From NCBI GenBank assembly GCA_026709985.1, contig JAPORY010000039.1:93181-157180 (forward strand): 64,000 nt of DNA, written 5' to 3'. The notes under the pieces were generated by a model. The model did no database searches and was not told where the DNA came from. It worked only from the letters and a program-made list of their open reading frames with translations. The translations under genes were made by a program, and so were the position numbers. This DNA is from Aestuariivita sp. Its GTDB lineage: Bacteria; Pseudomonadota; Alphaproteobacteria; Rhodobacterales; Rhodobacteraceae. Below are positions 39,931 to 49,313 of this stretch, piece by piece. Each line of letters opens with the position of its first letter. The first letter of the stretch is position 1.

Positions 39931-40158
39931 ATGCTGACAATTGAACACGAGTTCGACCACACGTCAATTACCTTGATTGATGAGGGGGCTACACCATTGT
40001 GCGAAGATGTCGTCATCAAATCCGGTGCCGACTGGGTAACTCTTGAACAAATCAACCCGAGGACTAACCAAGTGCAAGTTATTACCCTATCCACCGACCA
40101 GATTGCAGACCTAGCGGTGGCACTGAATTTACCTGAGGGTGTATACGCACGAAGCTAA
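39931..40158 (+). CDS. small conserved-looking hypothetical protein
   Basis: 75 aa, soluble, rich in acidic residues and alternating hydrophobic positions (ITLIDEGATPL, VITLSTDQIADLAVALNLPEG). It resembles small alphaproteobacterial proteins of unknown function whose sequence I recall only loosely. No good ribosome-binding site. It faces the DUF1467 gene convergently. Confidence 0.55.
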   Translation: MLTIEHEFDHTSITLIDEGATPLCEDVVIKSGADWVTLEQINPRTNQVQVITLSTDQIADLAVALNLPEGVYARS

Positions 40159-40192
40159 CCCCGACCCAACTTTTGGCGGTGCACTTGATTGC

Positions 40193-40453
40193 TTAGCGAT
40201 GGAAGAGATCAACATCTTCTAGCGTAATGACATCGGTCAAAATTACTCCCGCCGCGATGGCCCAGAGGACGAGCGCAGCGATGCTCGTAATCCATGCTTT
40301 TTTTTGCAAATGATGCTCAATTGGGGCGCTGGAAGGGGTGCCTTCGACGATGTCGTTGACATCCCCTTGCGTGTTTATGCGCACCGGTAGCAAAATTAGG
40401 AAAATAAGCACCCAGAAAACGGCATAAAGAACGAGCGCCGAGGTAATTGCCAT
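40193..40453 (-). CDS. DUF1467 family membrane protein
   Basis: An 86-aa protein with two membrane segments (MAITSALVLYAVFWVLIFLI and WITSIAALVLWAIAAGVI). LPVRINTQGDV between them is the family signature. The family is essentially alphaproteobacterial and regularly lies behind methylmalonyl-CoA epimerase, as here; proS, which often follows, is absent. Function unknown. Confidence 0.88.
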   Translation of the reverse strand: MAITSALVLYAVFWVLIFLILLPVRINTQGDVNDIVEGTPSSAPIEHHLQKKAWITSIAALVLWAIAAGVILTDVITLEDVDLFHR

Positions 40454-40507
40454 GAGGTCACTTTCCGAAATCTTACGGTGACAGATAGCAGGTTTTGTTC
40501 AGTCTCT

Positions 40508-40912
40508 TTATGCCTGTTCTAATTCGATGAGACTGCCGTGGGTGTCTTTCGGATGAAGAAACAGGACGGGCTTTCCATGAGCACCAATCTGCGGAGTGTC
40601 GTCACCAAGTATCCGAGCACCACTCTTTAGGAGATGATCTTTAGCGGCCATGATATCATCCACTTCATAGCAGATATGGTGTATTCCGCCCGCCGGATTT
40701 TTTTGTAAAAAATTGGCGATAGGACTATTTTCCCCAAGGGGATAGAGTAGTTCAACTTTGGTATTAGGTAATTCGATGAAGACGACCGTAACGCCGTGGT
40801 TAGGTTCGTCTTGTGGCTCTCCTACTTTTATTCCCAAAATTTCCCGATAGGTCTCGGAGGCACTCTCCAAATCTGGAACAGCAATCGCGACATGGTTTAG
40901 TCGACCAATCAT
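40508..40912 (-). CDS. mce: methylmalonyl-CoA epimerase
   Basis: Interconverts (R)- and (S)-methylmalonyl-CoA in propionyl-CoA breakdown, ahead of the B12-dependent mutase. A vicinal-oxygen-chelate protein of 134 aa, the usual size. Metal ligands and the catalytic Glu are visible in LNHVAIAVPDLES, VELLYPLG, GIHHICYEV and GSLIELEQ. Divergent from the ppk2 gene and followed by DUF1467. Confidence 0.94.
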   Translation of the reverse strand: MIGRLNHVAIAVPDLESASETYREILGIKVGEPQDEPNHGVTVVFIELPNTKVELLYPLGENSPIANFLQKNPAGGIHHICYEVDDIMAAKDHLLKSGARILGDDTPQIGAHGKPVLFLHPKDTHGSLIELEQA

Positions 40913-41256
40913 TTGCTATCACAATCCTTTATTGCTGGATGTCATTCTTGGTATTGCGGCTTCGCAACAATGACAGGCAGCTATCGGCTCAAGCAGGAGT
41001 ATGCAAGTTTTTCACCGCAAGAAACTTCGATTCGACTATGCCGATAATTTACCTGTAGGCTGGCAAATCAGAAAGTTGCCAATTGTTAACGCAATTTGCG
41101 GCTTGTCACAAAAGATAGGGAGGTCAATAGAATGATGAACGATCAAAAACTCTCTCGGTCGTCCGCAGTCCAGCCGCATGATTTCTTACGGTTGAATTTG
41201 TCGGTGGCTTCGACTATGGCGCAATAAGATCGCTCCACAATTGATGGGAAGGTCAG
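40913..41256. other. 344-bp divergent spacer between mce and ppk2
   Basis: No gene seen. It should contain both promoters. No cobalamin riboswitch core was recognised, although B12-related genes lie on both sides. Confidence 0.4.
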
Positions 41257-42129
41257 ATGTTGCAGCAGTCCAAAAGCGTCGGTACCCATAAAACGACAAA
41301 CGTAAAGCAAACCCCCGAAGAAATTCGAGCGGCGTTTGAGAGCGAAAGTTATCCCTACCGAAATAAATTGGGAAAAAGAACCTATGAGCACGAAAAAGCT
41401 CTGTTACAAGCGGAACTCCTGAAAGTTCAACTCTGGGCACAAGAAACCGGAAAGAAGTTTGTCCTATTCTTCGAAGGCCGAGATGCCGCTGGAAAAGGCG
41501 GCACAATTAAGCGGTTTATGGAACATCTAAATCCGCGGAGCGCTCGCGTTGTTGCCTTAAACAAACCTAGCGACGCCGAGCGCGGTCAATGGTATTTCCA
41601 GCGTTATGTTCAGCATTTACCAACCGCAGGAGAAATTGTTTTTTTTGACCGCAGTTGGTATAATCGCGCGGGCGTGGAAAAAGTGATGTCATTTTGTACC
41701 GCCCATGAGTATCTTGAGTTCATGCGACAGGCTCCAGAGTTGGAACGAATGTTGGTTCGGTCGGGTATTCAACTCTACAAATATTGGTTCTCGGTTTCGC
41801 AAGCAGAGCAAAGACGGCGCTTTCAGAATCGCAAAATGGATCCGCTAAAACAATGGAAACTGAGTCCTGTTGATAAAGCGTCGCTCAATAAATGGGAGCA
41901 ATACACAGAGGCTAAACAAGCCATGTTCTTTTATACCGATACGGCTGACGCTCCGTGGACAATCGTTAAGTCAAATGACAAAAAACGCGCTCGCCTGAAT
42001 TGCATGCGACATTTCCTGGCAACCTTAGACTATCCAGACAAAGATGTATCGGTAATAGAGCAACCTGATCCGCTCATTGTCGGGCAGGTTCATAAGGTTT
42101 ATCAATCTCCCGACAATATACCCAGTTAA
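41257..42129 (+). CDS. ppk2: polyphosphate kinase 2
   Basis: Transfers phosphate between polyphosphate and nucleoside diphosphates, usually making GTP or ATP. The 290-aa single-domain protein has Walker A in EGRDAAGKGGTI, the lid and Walker B-like stretch IVFFDRSWYNRA, and the family PEFERMLV-type helix (here APELERMLVRSG). The start context is weak; an ATG at 41257 begins MLQQSKSVGTHKT. It precedes the DUF1007/NicO pair by 11 bp. Confidence 0.94.
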   Translation: MLQQSKSVGTHKTTNVKQTPEEIRAAFESESYPYRNKLGKRTYEHEKALLQAELLKVQLWAQETGKKFVLFFEGRDAAGKGGTIKRFMEHLNPRSARVVALNKPSDAERGQWYFQRYVQHLPTAGEIVFFDRSWYNRAGVEKVMSFCTAHEYLEFMRQAPELERMLVRSGIQLYKYWFSVSQAEQRRRFQNRKMDPLKQWKLSPVDKASLNKWEQYTEAKQAMFFYTDTADAPWTIVKSNDKKRARLNCMRHFLATLDYPDKDVSVIEQPDPLIVGQVHKVYQSPDNIPS

Positions 42130-42140
42130 GTGAGGCCTGA

Positions 42141-42830
42141 ATGCGCCGTACTTTCCAATTGCATCGCGCCCTCACCATCCTGAGTTGTGTGCCAAGGCGA
42201 TTTTTCTTCAGTATCTTCTGGGTATCTGCGGTGATACCCACTGCTATATTCGCCCACCCGCATGTGTTTATTGAAACCTCGATCCGCTTGGTTCTCGACG
42301 ACGCCACGGAGGTCGTTGGCGTGGAAGTGAGTTGGTCTTATGATGAATTTTACTCAATGCTAACCTTTGAAGATATGGGCCTAGATCGTGACTATGATGG
42401 TCAACTCACTTTAGAGGAACTAAAACGGTTAGATGGCTTTGATCTGCGCTGGGTAGAGGGTTTCTCTGGCGACGTTTTTTTACAGCGAGGGGCAGAGAAC
42501 TTGGCTTTAGGCACCCCTGAAGGTCGCGGCGTCGTCGTGCAAGGTGCACGCATCATATCGACTCACTATCGCCCCCTGAACGAGCCAATTTCAGGCGACG
42601 GGCTGAGGCTCAAGGTCTATGATCCAACTTATTATACTTACTATGAATTAAACCATAACATTGATGCGGGTAATCATTGCAACGTTGACATTGTCGTTGC
42701 CGATCTCAAAGCGGCACAAAGCGTGCTCAAAGAGCGCCTCTCGGTCATTCCGATCACCGCAGTCGAGACAGAATTTCCAGAGATTGGTGAAGTGTTTGCG
42801 GATACGGCGCTCATACAATGCAGCAGTTGA
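42141..42830 (+). CDS. DUF1007 family periplasmic protein
   Basis: A 229-aa exported protein. A basic start and a hydrophobic segment near residues 22-40 (FFFSIFWVSAVIPTAIFA) form the signal peptide, followed directly by AHPHVFIE, the family hallmark. An EF-hand-like DRDYDGQLTLEEL segment occurs at about residues 83-95. DUF1007 proteins are constantly paired with NicO-type nickel/cobalt transporters and are thought to assist metal transfer. The next gene, overlapping by 13 bp, is exactly that. Confidence 0.88.
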   Translation: MRRTFQLHRALTILSCVPRRFFFSIFWVSAVIPTAIFAHPHVFIETSIRLVLDDATEVVGVEVSWSYDEFYSMLTFEDMGLDRDYDGQLTLEELKRLDGFDLRWVEGFSGDVFLQRGAENLALGTPEGRGVVVQGARIISTHYRPLNEPISGDGLRLKVYDPTYYTYYELNHNIDAGNHCNVDIVVADLKAAQSVLKERLSVIPITAVETEFPEIGEVFADTALIQCSS

Positions 42831-43717
42831 CACTGATCTGTGCATTAATTGCTTTGATCGCGACAGCTTGGCTATGGGGATTCGATGGCTCTGATTGGTT
42901 AGTGCAATCAGCATCGCTCATTCAAAAAGAAACGCAAGCGGCCATGGCAAGTGTCTTGCGAGCGTTACGAAGAGGGGAGCCAGGGGCGGTCACTACTCTT
43001 CTGGCACTGTGCTTTGTCTACGGTGTCGCGCACTCGGTGGGACCGGGTCACGGCAAAATGATGATTGGCACATATGGCGTACTTCATCGTGTAAGCGCAA
43101 TAAAGTTGTCGGTTCTCGCGCTCCTATCATCGCTTGCGCAAACTCTGACGGCGATAATCTTAGTATATGGCGGGTTGTGGATACTTGAATGGGGGAGGGC
43201 GCGGCTCGAAAAAACTGTAGAAGAATGGTTAACGCCAGCGTCGTTTGGACTTATATCGCTGCTGGGATTGGTGTTGGCCGGTCGCGGGTTTAGGCGTTTG
43301 ATGATTGAATTCTCAAGCGGCGAGACAAAATCAGACCCTGAGCATAGTTTAGCCGGTAACTGTTGTCAGCATAAACATGCCCCGACGGCCGCTGATATAG
43401 CTTCGGTTCAATCATTGCGCGACGTTGCAATCATGATAGGTGCGATCGCTGCAAGACCGTGTACGGGAGCAGTATTTCTTCTTTTTCTGACTGCGCAAAT
43501 GGGGATCGGCTTAGTTGGTATTGCCGGCGCAGTTTCGATGTCGGTTGGAACCGCAATCGTAACTATTTTTGTTGCAATTGCGGCAGTAACGTTGCGTCAG
43601 TCAACATTTCTTTTCGTCGGGGGTACGAGAGTGCAATCGATAACGGCCCTACTTGAACTTGCCTTTGGTCTTGTTGTCGCGGCTGTTTTCATGCACCTAA
43701 CTCTACAATTATCCTGA
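42818..43717 (+). CDS. NicO/RcnA-type nickel/cobalt transporter
   Basis: A 299-aa membrane protein with about six to seven helices. GVAHSVGPGHGKMMIGTY is the histidine motif of the NicO family, and ARPCTGAVFLLFLTAQ the second signature. A histidine-containing loop (CCQHKHAP) lies between. It overlaps the DUF1007 gene and is coupled to it. Direction (uptake or efflux) is not certain; the DUF1007 pairing is known in nickel/cobalt handling. Class II ribonucleotide reductase in the same window needs cobalt as B12. Confidence 0.9.
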   Translation: MQQLTLICALIALIATAWLWGFDGSDWLVQSASLIQKETQAAMASVLRALRRGEPGAVTTLLALCFVYGVAHSVGPGHGKMMIGTYGVLHRVSAIKLSVLALLSSLAQTLTAIILVYGGLWILEWGRARLEKTVEEWLTPASFGLISLLGLVLAGRGFRRLMIEFSSGETKSDPEHSLAGNCCQHKHAPTAADIASVQSLRDVAIMIGAIAARPCTGAVFLLFLTAQMGIGLVGIAGAVSMSVGTAIVTIFVAIAAVTLRQSTFLFVGGTRVQSITALLELAFGLVVAAVFMHLTLQLS

Positions 43718-43796
43718 ATTCGAAACCATTGTCACAAGCTTATTTGGCTATTGTGGTATGCGCTCAATTAAGTGCAAGCCTAGATGATCCGCCGCG

Positions 43797-45173
43797 GTGA
43801 TTGCTTCGATGTTACAGCCACAACCAAATTACCTTTGGCACGCCCGTGCAAGCCTTCTTCTCGGGTTGCCGCTTATTGGCGGCTATCTTGCGCAATTCGC
43901 TATCGGATTGACAGACGCGGTAATGCTTGGGTGGTATGGGGTTGATGCCTTGGCTGCCGTAACGCTAGCCGGGACATATCTCTATGTTTTCTTCTTGCTT
44001 GGGGCGGGGTTCGCTCTTGCAATCATGCCCATGGTTGCCGCCTATGATGCGGCGGGTGATCAGGTTGGCGTGCGACGTTCAACACGAATGGGCCTCTGGC
44101 TCTCGGTTGTATTTTCGACAGCCGCGATACCCCTTCTATGGTGGTCGAAACCACTTTTAATCCTTCTTGGTCAAGCTCCAGAGATTGCGCAGGCGGCACA
44201 AGATTATCTGCGCATCGCTGGCTGGAGCCTCTTTCCCATGCTCAATATGATGGTGCTAAGAAGCTACCTTGCTGCCCTTGAACGCGCTAAAGTTGTCTTG
44301 TGGATGACGGTTTTGTCAGCAGTTGTTAATGCCATTGCCAACTATGTGCTCATTTTCGGATATTTCGGCGCACCAGAGTTAGGATTGCAGGGTGCCGCTA
44401 TTTCTTCTGTTATAACCCAGACCGTCGCGCTAGTGGGTATGGCAATTTATGCTTTGCGGGTATTGCCGCAACATACTTTGTTCGCTCGAATCTGGCGGCT
44501 CGACTGGGAAATGGCGCGGCGAGTATTTCGTCTTGGGTTGCCGATTGGCGTGACCCATCTGAGCGAAGTCAGTTTGTTTGCTGCGTCGGCACTCATGATG
44601 GGTTGGCTCGGCACAATAGCGCTTGCGGCGCATGGAATCGCGGTACAGTTGGCAAGTGCAGCGTTTATGGTTCATTTGGGATTATCTAACGTAGCTACGA
44701 TAAGGGTCGCGCAAGCATTCGCGCAAGCAGACAAGGTTTTTGCTGTTCGTGCCGCCATTGCGGTGATCGCATTGTCTTTGGTGATCGCGATCTCGACAAT
44801 TCTCGTATTCTTGTTGGCCCCGGAATATCTGGTTGGGGCATTTCTGGAACAAAGTGACCAAGCCCGGGTCGAGATCATTGCGTTGGGCACAGCACTTCTC
44901 GCGGTCGCGGCACTGTTTCAGCTCGTTGACGGTTCGCAGGTTATTGCACTCGGTTTGCTGCGCGGCCTTCAAGATACCGGCGTTCCGATGGCTATTGCTG
45001 GCTTCAGCTATATCGCCGTCGGTATTCCGGCGAGTTACCTGCTGGGCTTTTCATTCGGCTATGGCGGGATCGGCATCTGGCTCGGTCTGGTTATTGGTCT
45101 TGCTTGTGCCGGTTGTGCGCTCATGTTTCGCTTTTGGCACAAAGGCCTCACAATCGTTGGGCAATCGGCCTAG
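43797..45173 (+). CDS. MATE family multidrug exporter
   Basis: A 458-aa membrane protein with twelve helices. GLPLIGGYLAQFAIGLTDAV and the internal repeat LGLPIGVTHLSEVSLFAASA are typical of the NorM branch, which expels cationic drugs in exchange for Na or H ions. The start may be GTG 43797 or, more conservatively, the ATG at 43809. Single gene, on the plus strand. Confidence 0.93.
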   Translation: MIASMLQPQPNYLWHARASLLLGLPLIGGYLAQFAIGLTDAVMLGWYGVDALAAVTLAGTYLYVFFLLGAGFALAIMPMVAAYDAAGDQVGVRRSTRMGLWLSVVFSTAAIPLLWWSKPLLILLGQAPEIAQAAQDYLRIAGWSLFPMLNMMVLRSYLAALERAKVVLWMTVLSAVVNAIANYVLIFGYFGAPELGLQGAAISSVITQTVALVGMAIYALRVLPQHTLFARIWRLDWEMARRVFRLGLPIGVTHLSEVSLFAASALMMGWLGTIALAAHGIAVQLASAAFMVHLGLSNVATIRVAQAFAQADKVFAVRAAIAVIALSLVIAISTILVFLLAPEYLVGAFLEQSDQARVEIIALGTALLAVAALFQLVDGSQVIALGLLRGLQDTGVPMAIAGFSYIAVGIPASYLLGFSFGYGGIGIWLGLVIGLACAGCALMFRFWHKGLTIVGQSA

Positions 45174-45274
45174 ACTTTAGAGCGCAAAACCCAGAGACGA
45201 CCGCCCCATTAATAAAAGAATGCTTTGTCGCAGTGAAGGCCTAACGACTGTCCTATCGGCCTACGCGTGGGAAG

Positions 45275-46477
45275 TCAGTCTGATAAAGTCTGACAGAAGT
45301 CTTGGATTCGCGTACAAGCAATCTCTAATTCTGATTGTGATGCCGCGAAGCTCACGCGGAAATATGGCGAAGTACCGAAAGCTGCTCCGCAAACAACAGC
45401 GACGCCGGTATCTTCAAGCAGTTTGTTTGCAAATACGCTATCGTTGACGATCTTCACCCCATCCGGTGTCGTCATTCCGATGACTTTGTGCAGGGAGGAA
45501 TAGGCATAAAAGGCACCGTCGGGAACGTTACAAGAGAGTAAGTTTGTCGTATTTAACATGCTGACGATTAAATCACGCCGTTGCTGAAAGACCTGATTAT
45601 TCTCTTGAATAATCTCTTGCGGGCCCGTCAGCGCGGCGACCGCTGCCCATTGACTAATCGAACTGGGATTAGAGGTCGATTGCGATTGTATCTTTCGCAT
45701 CGCAGCAATCAGTTCTTTGGGTCCGCCGGCATAACCAATGCGCCATCCCGTCATTGCGTACGCCTTCGAACAACCGTTGCAGGTTAGAGTCTGTTGCTTG
45801 AGAAGCGGCTCAACTTCAGCCACGGTATGAAATTCAACGTCATCGTAGATAATAGGCTCGTAGATATCATCAGTCAGTACCCAAACGTGCGGGTGCTCTA
45901 GCAGAACTTCTGTCAGCCTCCTGAGTTCGTACCATGAATAAACAGCGCCCGTTGGATTAGCTGGTGAATTCATGATGACCCACTTCGTATTTTCGCCAAT
46001 TGCGTCGTTGAGATCTTCAGGGGTAATTTTAAAGCCATTAGACTCGGTATTAACAGTTTTCGGTATTCCACCGGCGATTCTAATCATCTCTGGATAGCTA
46101 ACCCAATAGGGTGACGGGATAATTACCTCATCACCAGGATTGATTGTTGCCATCAGCGCATTAAAGAGAATCTGCTTGCCGCCGGTAGCCACAGATATTT
46201 CCTCATGCGTGTAATGCAGCTGATTATCGCGAGCGAATTTTGCAATAATTGCGTCTTTTAGTTCGGAAATCCCGTCGACGGCGGTATATCGGGTCTTGCC
46301 AGCTTCTATGGCGGTAATGGCGGCGTCGCGAATGGATTTTGGTGTATCAAAGTCTGGTTCACCGGCCGCTAAAGAAATTATATCTCGTCCTGCGGCTTGC
46401 ATTTTGCGCGCTATATCTGTCATCTGGCTCGTTTGCGAAGCCGCAACTTTGCGTATTCTATTCGAAAGAATGGCCAT
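45275..46477 (-). CDS. aatA: aspartate aminotransferase, class I
   Basis: Exchanges the amino group between aspartate and 2-oxoglutarate; the 400-aa type common in alphaproteobacteria. The ATG at 46477 (MAILSNRIRKVA), preceded by AAGGGA, was chosen over the longer frame from 46543. The PLP lysine is in NGCSKAYAMTGWRIGYAGG, the phosphate-side Arg in YFRVSFAAS, and SPANPTGAVYS is intact. Monocistronic, divergent from the XRE regulator gene. Confidence 0.94.
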   Translation of the reverse strand: MAILSNRIRKVAASQTSQMTDIARKMQAAGRDIISLAAGEPDFDTPKSIRDAAITAIEAGKTRYTAVDGISELKDAIIAKFARDNQLHYTHEEISVATGGKQILFNALMATINPGDEVIIPSPYWVSYPEMIRIAGGIPKTVNTESNGFKITPEDLNDAIGENTKWVIMNSPANPTGAVYSWYELRRLTEVLLEHPHVWVLTDDIYEPIIYDDVEFHTVAEVEPLLKQQTLTCNGCSKAYAMTGWRIGYAGGPKELIAAMRKIQSQSTSNPSSISQWAAVAALTGPQEIIQENNQVFQQRRDLIVSMLNTTNLLSCNVPDGAFYAYSSLHKVIGMTTPDGVKIVNDSVFANKLLEDTGVAVVCGAAFGTSPYFRVSFAASQSELEIACTRIQDFCQTLSD

Positions 46478-46565
46478 TATTTTCCCTTGAATTGCATCGG
46501 TGACGGAACCATGATACCTCCCAGATAACGGTACTTCATGCAACAGCTTGGTTCAGAGTAGAGCA

Positions 46566-46979
46566 ATGGCGAAAATTAATTCTGATTGGTACGGCGAAGA
46601 AACGGCTACCTTTGGTGATCGGGTTGCGGGTGCGCGGGAAGCGGCAAGCATGACACGTACTGCTTTGGCTCGAAGGCTTGGCGTTCATCGTGATACCGTC
46701 GTGGCTTGGGAAGAAGACCGGTCGGAACCGCGAGCCAACAAGTTATCAATGATGGCGGGGGTGCTCAATGTATCAATTATGTGGCTTCTCAATGGCGGTG
46801 GGGAGGGCGCGGAGAGTCCGCCGATAGAACTGGCTTCCGCTGCTGAAGAGTTGAATTCGATCGCACTGGAGTTGCGTGGATTGCGTGACGACTTAACGGC
46901 CGCCGAAGGCCGTGCAGAAAGACTTCAATCGCGATTAACTCTAATCGCAAGAAGTAATCGTTATGAGCCTGGTGCTTGA
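46566..46979 (+). CDS. XRE-type helix-turn-helix regulator
   Basis: About 137 aa from the ATG at 46566 (MAKINSDWYGEET). The helix-turn-helix is TRTALARRLGVHRDTVVAWEED followed by RSEPRANKLSMMAGVLNVS, the Cro/CI type. The C-terminal half is helical and possibly a coiled coil used in dimerisation. It overlaps sdhE by 17 bp, and pairing with sdhE is seen in other alphaproteobacteria, but what it regulates is unknown. Confidence 0.85.
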   Translation: MAKINSDWYGEETATFGDRVAGAREAASMTRTALARRLGVHRDTVVAWEEDRSEPRANKLSMMAGVLNVSIMWLLNGGGEGAESPPIELASAAEELNSIALELRGLRDDLTAAEGRAERLQSRLTLIARSNRYEPGA

Positions 46980-47241
46980 GACTCAAAAAAAGAAGCTGAA
47001 GTTGCGGTCTGTTCGCAGAGGAATTCGTGAAATGGATCTGATTCTGGGGGCCTTTGCGGCGTTACATCTCAGCACCATGAGTGCCGAGCAATTGTCTCTC
47101 TATGAGAGGCTCCTGCAAGAAAATGATCACGACCTGTATGATTGGATCACTGGTCAGTCCTCGGTACCGACGGTCTTTCGGGACCTAATCAAGGAGATTG
47201 CTACGGGCTATCAGCAAGAAAAAGGTAGCTTTCTGCTTTAG
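46963..47241 (+). CDS. sdhE: succinate dehydrogenase assembly factor 2 (SdhE)
   Basis: Helps attach FAD to SdhA. The 92-aa protein shows the conserved surface RSVRRGIREMDLILGAF, where the RGxxE motif (RRGIRE here) interacts with the flavoprotein, and DHDLYDWITGQ further on. Its start lies inside the end of the XRE gene, so the two are translated together. Usual size and complete. Confidence 0.94.
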   Translation: MSLVLETQKKKLKLRSVRRGIREMDLILGAFAALHLSTMSAEQLSLYERLLQENDHDLYDWITGQSSVPTVFRDLIKEIATGYQQEKGSFLL

Positions 47242-47517
47242 TAGGGACGGATGATATCATTTCGCAACGATGCACGACCCGAACGATTTTCTCTTGCTGC
47301 AAACTCTTCTCATTTGACTGAGTACCTGCATATCTCTAGGAACGGAAATTGAGAAATTTTGGATAGAAGTCCTCACTCGCAAACGGGCATCTAAAACTAT
47401 AGGCGATTCAGATGTGGTCGGTGAGTTGATGTTGACAAATCCATCTGTGGCAATGAAGCCCCTTGCGGACGGGTTCTTTCGTATGATGTCCGATCGTCCC
47501 TTATTGCCCGCAAAACA

Positions 47518-48297
47518 TTGAGTAAAGAATTGTTTGAGCTTGATCCCGCGAAACTTGCTGCCGCAAAGTACGCATCGACTTTCGTCGAGAGTGGAATGGT
47601 TGTCGGTCTCGGTTCTGGCTCCACGGCATCATGGCTGGTGAAATGTCTAGGTGAGCGCGTACGCCGCGAAAATCTTGAATTTCGTGCTGTTGCGACCTCG
47701 AAAGAAATAGCCGAGTTAGCAGAATCCGAAGGATTGCAGGTTACGTCAATTGAAGAGGTGCTAGCGGTCGACTTGACCATTGACGGTGCTGACGAGTTCG
47801 ATTTAAATCTTAATCTCATTAAAGGTGGTGGTGGTGCCCTTGTCGGTGAAAAAATCGTTGCTTGCTCATCGCAGCAGATCATTATCATCGCGGATTATAC
47901 GAAGCAGGTGCGGGTTTTGGGCAGGTTTCCTCTGCCCGTGGAGATTGTGCAATTTGGTTGGAAATTGACACGGGAATTAATTCGTCTCGAACTCTCGCTA
48001 CTTGGATGGGACGATAGTGAAGTTGTGTTAAGAACGAAGGGGACGGAGCCGTTTGTTACCGATCATGGGAACTATATCGTTGACTTGCATTTATCCGAAA
48101 TTGAGGACGTTTACGACCTAGAAAAAAGTCTGAATGAGGTTCCAGGTATTGTCGAGAATGGCCTTTTTTTGGGTTTTGCCGATCAGGTGATCTGTGGCCA
48201 CACTGATGGGGTTGTTGAGATTTACGACGGAGAAGGCCCTCCTGATACGAGGAAAATTGATATCAGTTCAAAGACGCCTACAGAACAATCGATTTGA
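47518..48297 (+). CDS. rpiA: ribose-5-phosphate isomerase A
   Basis: Interconverts ribose-5-phosphate and ribulose-5-phosphate in the pentose phosphate pathway. The 259-aa protein is preceded by a TTG start at 47518 (MSKELFELDPA); no strong ribosome-binding site helps decide. Family segments are MVVGLGSGSTASWLV, LTIDGADEFD with the catalytic acids, KGGGGALVGEKIV, and NYIVDLH. The C-terminal tail beyond about residue 235 is slightly longer than usual. Confidence 0.94.
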   Translation: MSKELFELDPAKLAAAKYASTFVESGMVVGLGSGSTASWLVKCLGERVRRENLEFRAVATSKEIAELAESEGLQVTSIEEVLAVDLTIDGADEFDLNLNLIKGGGGALVGEKIVACSSQQIIIIADYTKQVRVLGRFPLPVEIVQFGWKLTRELIRLELSLLGWDDSEVVLRTKGTEPFVTDHGNYIVDLHLSEIEDVYDLEKSLNEVPGIVENGLFLGFADQVICGHTDGVVEIYDGEGPPDTRKIDISSKTPTEQSI

Positions 48298-48698
48298 TTC
48301 ACTCTCTCATTCCAGCTTGTTGGGAAACATTATTTTAATCGCTTCCGATTAGCGAGTGATTTACCATCTGAAATTTTGGAAGTTAGAGTAAGAGATGCAA
48401 GTTACAATTTTCCCTTGCTTTGACTTGTTTAAGCATTTGCTCGATTCGGTGTGGCCGGCCGGAAAGTGCCGCTGATTGATGCCAAGATTGTAGAAATTTT
48501 GTAGTGATGAGATATGCGGGTTAGAGGTTCTCGCCGAAGACGGTGCGGGACTTGAGGGCACAGCCGACGAAGTCGCTGATGCTCAGATCGTTTAAAGTCG
48601 TGGTTCGGCATCGAAAATCTTGCCTGATCCCGCTTGCCTAAGCAATGAAGATAGGTAAAAGGTGATGGTAGTTACGAAGTTGTTTTTGGGGAACGCCC
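48298..48698. other. 401-bp gap between rpiA and the TerB-like gene
   Basis: No supported gene. A minus-strand stretch near 48520-48600 reads LNDLSISDFVGCALKSRTVF before a stop and could be the tail of a decayed gene, but I cannot assign it. Confidence 0.35.
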
Positions 48699-49091
48699 AT
48701 GTTTGTACAGAATCTGAATGACCGCCAACAGTCGTGTCTGTTGCATTACGCAGATGAGGTGATGCGAGCGGATGGCAGGATTGATCCGGCGGAATTGGTA
48801 GTGATGAACGAACTGCGCAACCAGATGAAACCGGGCGTCAAGGCGGAGGATATAGCGGTTGCAGCACTTCCTGGTGTATTCAAACGAAGACTGAGTCGCG
48901 TGTCTTTCCTGCTTGAACTTTTTACCATGGCATACGCCGACAAGAACTTTGATAGGACTGAAGCGCGTCTCTTGAGTGAGGTCACCAAGGTGTTCGGCTT
49001 TGACAAAGGCGGAGAGATAGAATCCATCAATCAATGGGCAAAAGACCACCTTGATCTGATGAAGCGAGCGCATAGGATTATGGAGGAATGA
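48699..49091 (+). CDS. TerB-like (tellurite-resistance-B fold) protein
   Basis: 130 aa, all helical. CLLHYADEVMRADGRIDPAE and TMAYADKNFDRTEARLL are the twin acidic segments of the TerB fold, whose Asp residues are thought to bind metal. In most bacteria such proteins stand alone and their role is unclear; a link to tellurite resistance is not implied. Translated from the ATG at 48699. Confidence 0.82.
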   Translation: MFVQNLNDRQQSCLLHYADEVMRADGRIDPAELVVMNELRNQMKPGVKAEDIAVAALPGVFKRRLSRVSFLLELFTMAYADKNFDRTEARLLSEVTKVFGFDKGGEIESINQWAKDHLDLMKRAHRIMEE

Positions 49092-49313
49092 TGGATGCCG
49101 TTACCCGTTATACCCTTAGCTGTCGTGGCAGCCACTATCGGGGGCAAGGAGTAAAGAAGGCAGGCGATGCCCTCCATAAGTAAAATGAATATCGACGCAG
49201 CTTCGGCCTGAATTTGTAGAGTCGTTTTCATCGGGATTTAACGCCGTGTATGGAACACATAACGATGACTTGGCTGGAATCCAACGCAACGGCTTTGGTG
49301 TGGGTATTATCTT

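Noticed and set aside
39662..39967. 101-aa minus-strand frame overlapping the small protein at 39931
   Set aside because: Its sequence has no domain and the overlapping plus-strand frame is more protein-like.
40913..42140. Possible cobalamin riboswitch near the NicO/DUF1007 genes
   Set aside because: No conserved B12-box core was found, and only 11 bp separate ppk2 from DUF1007.
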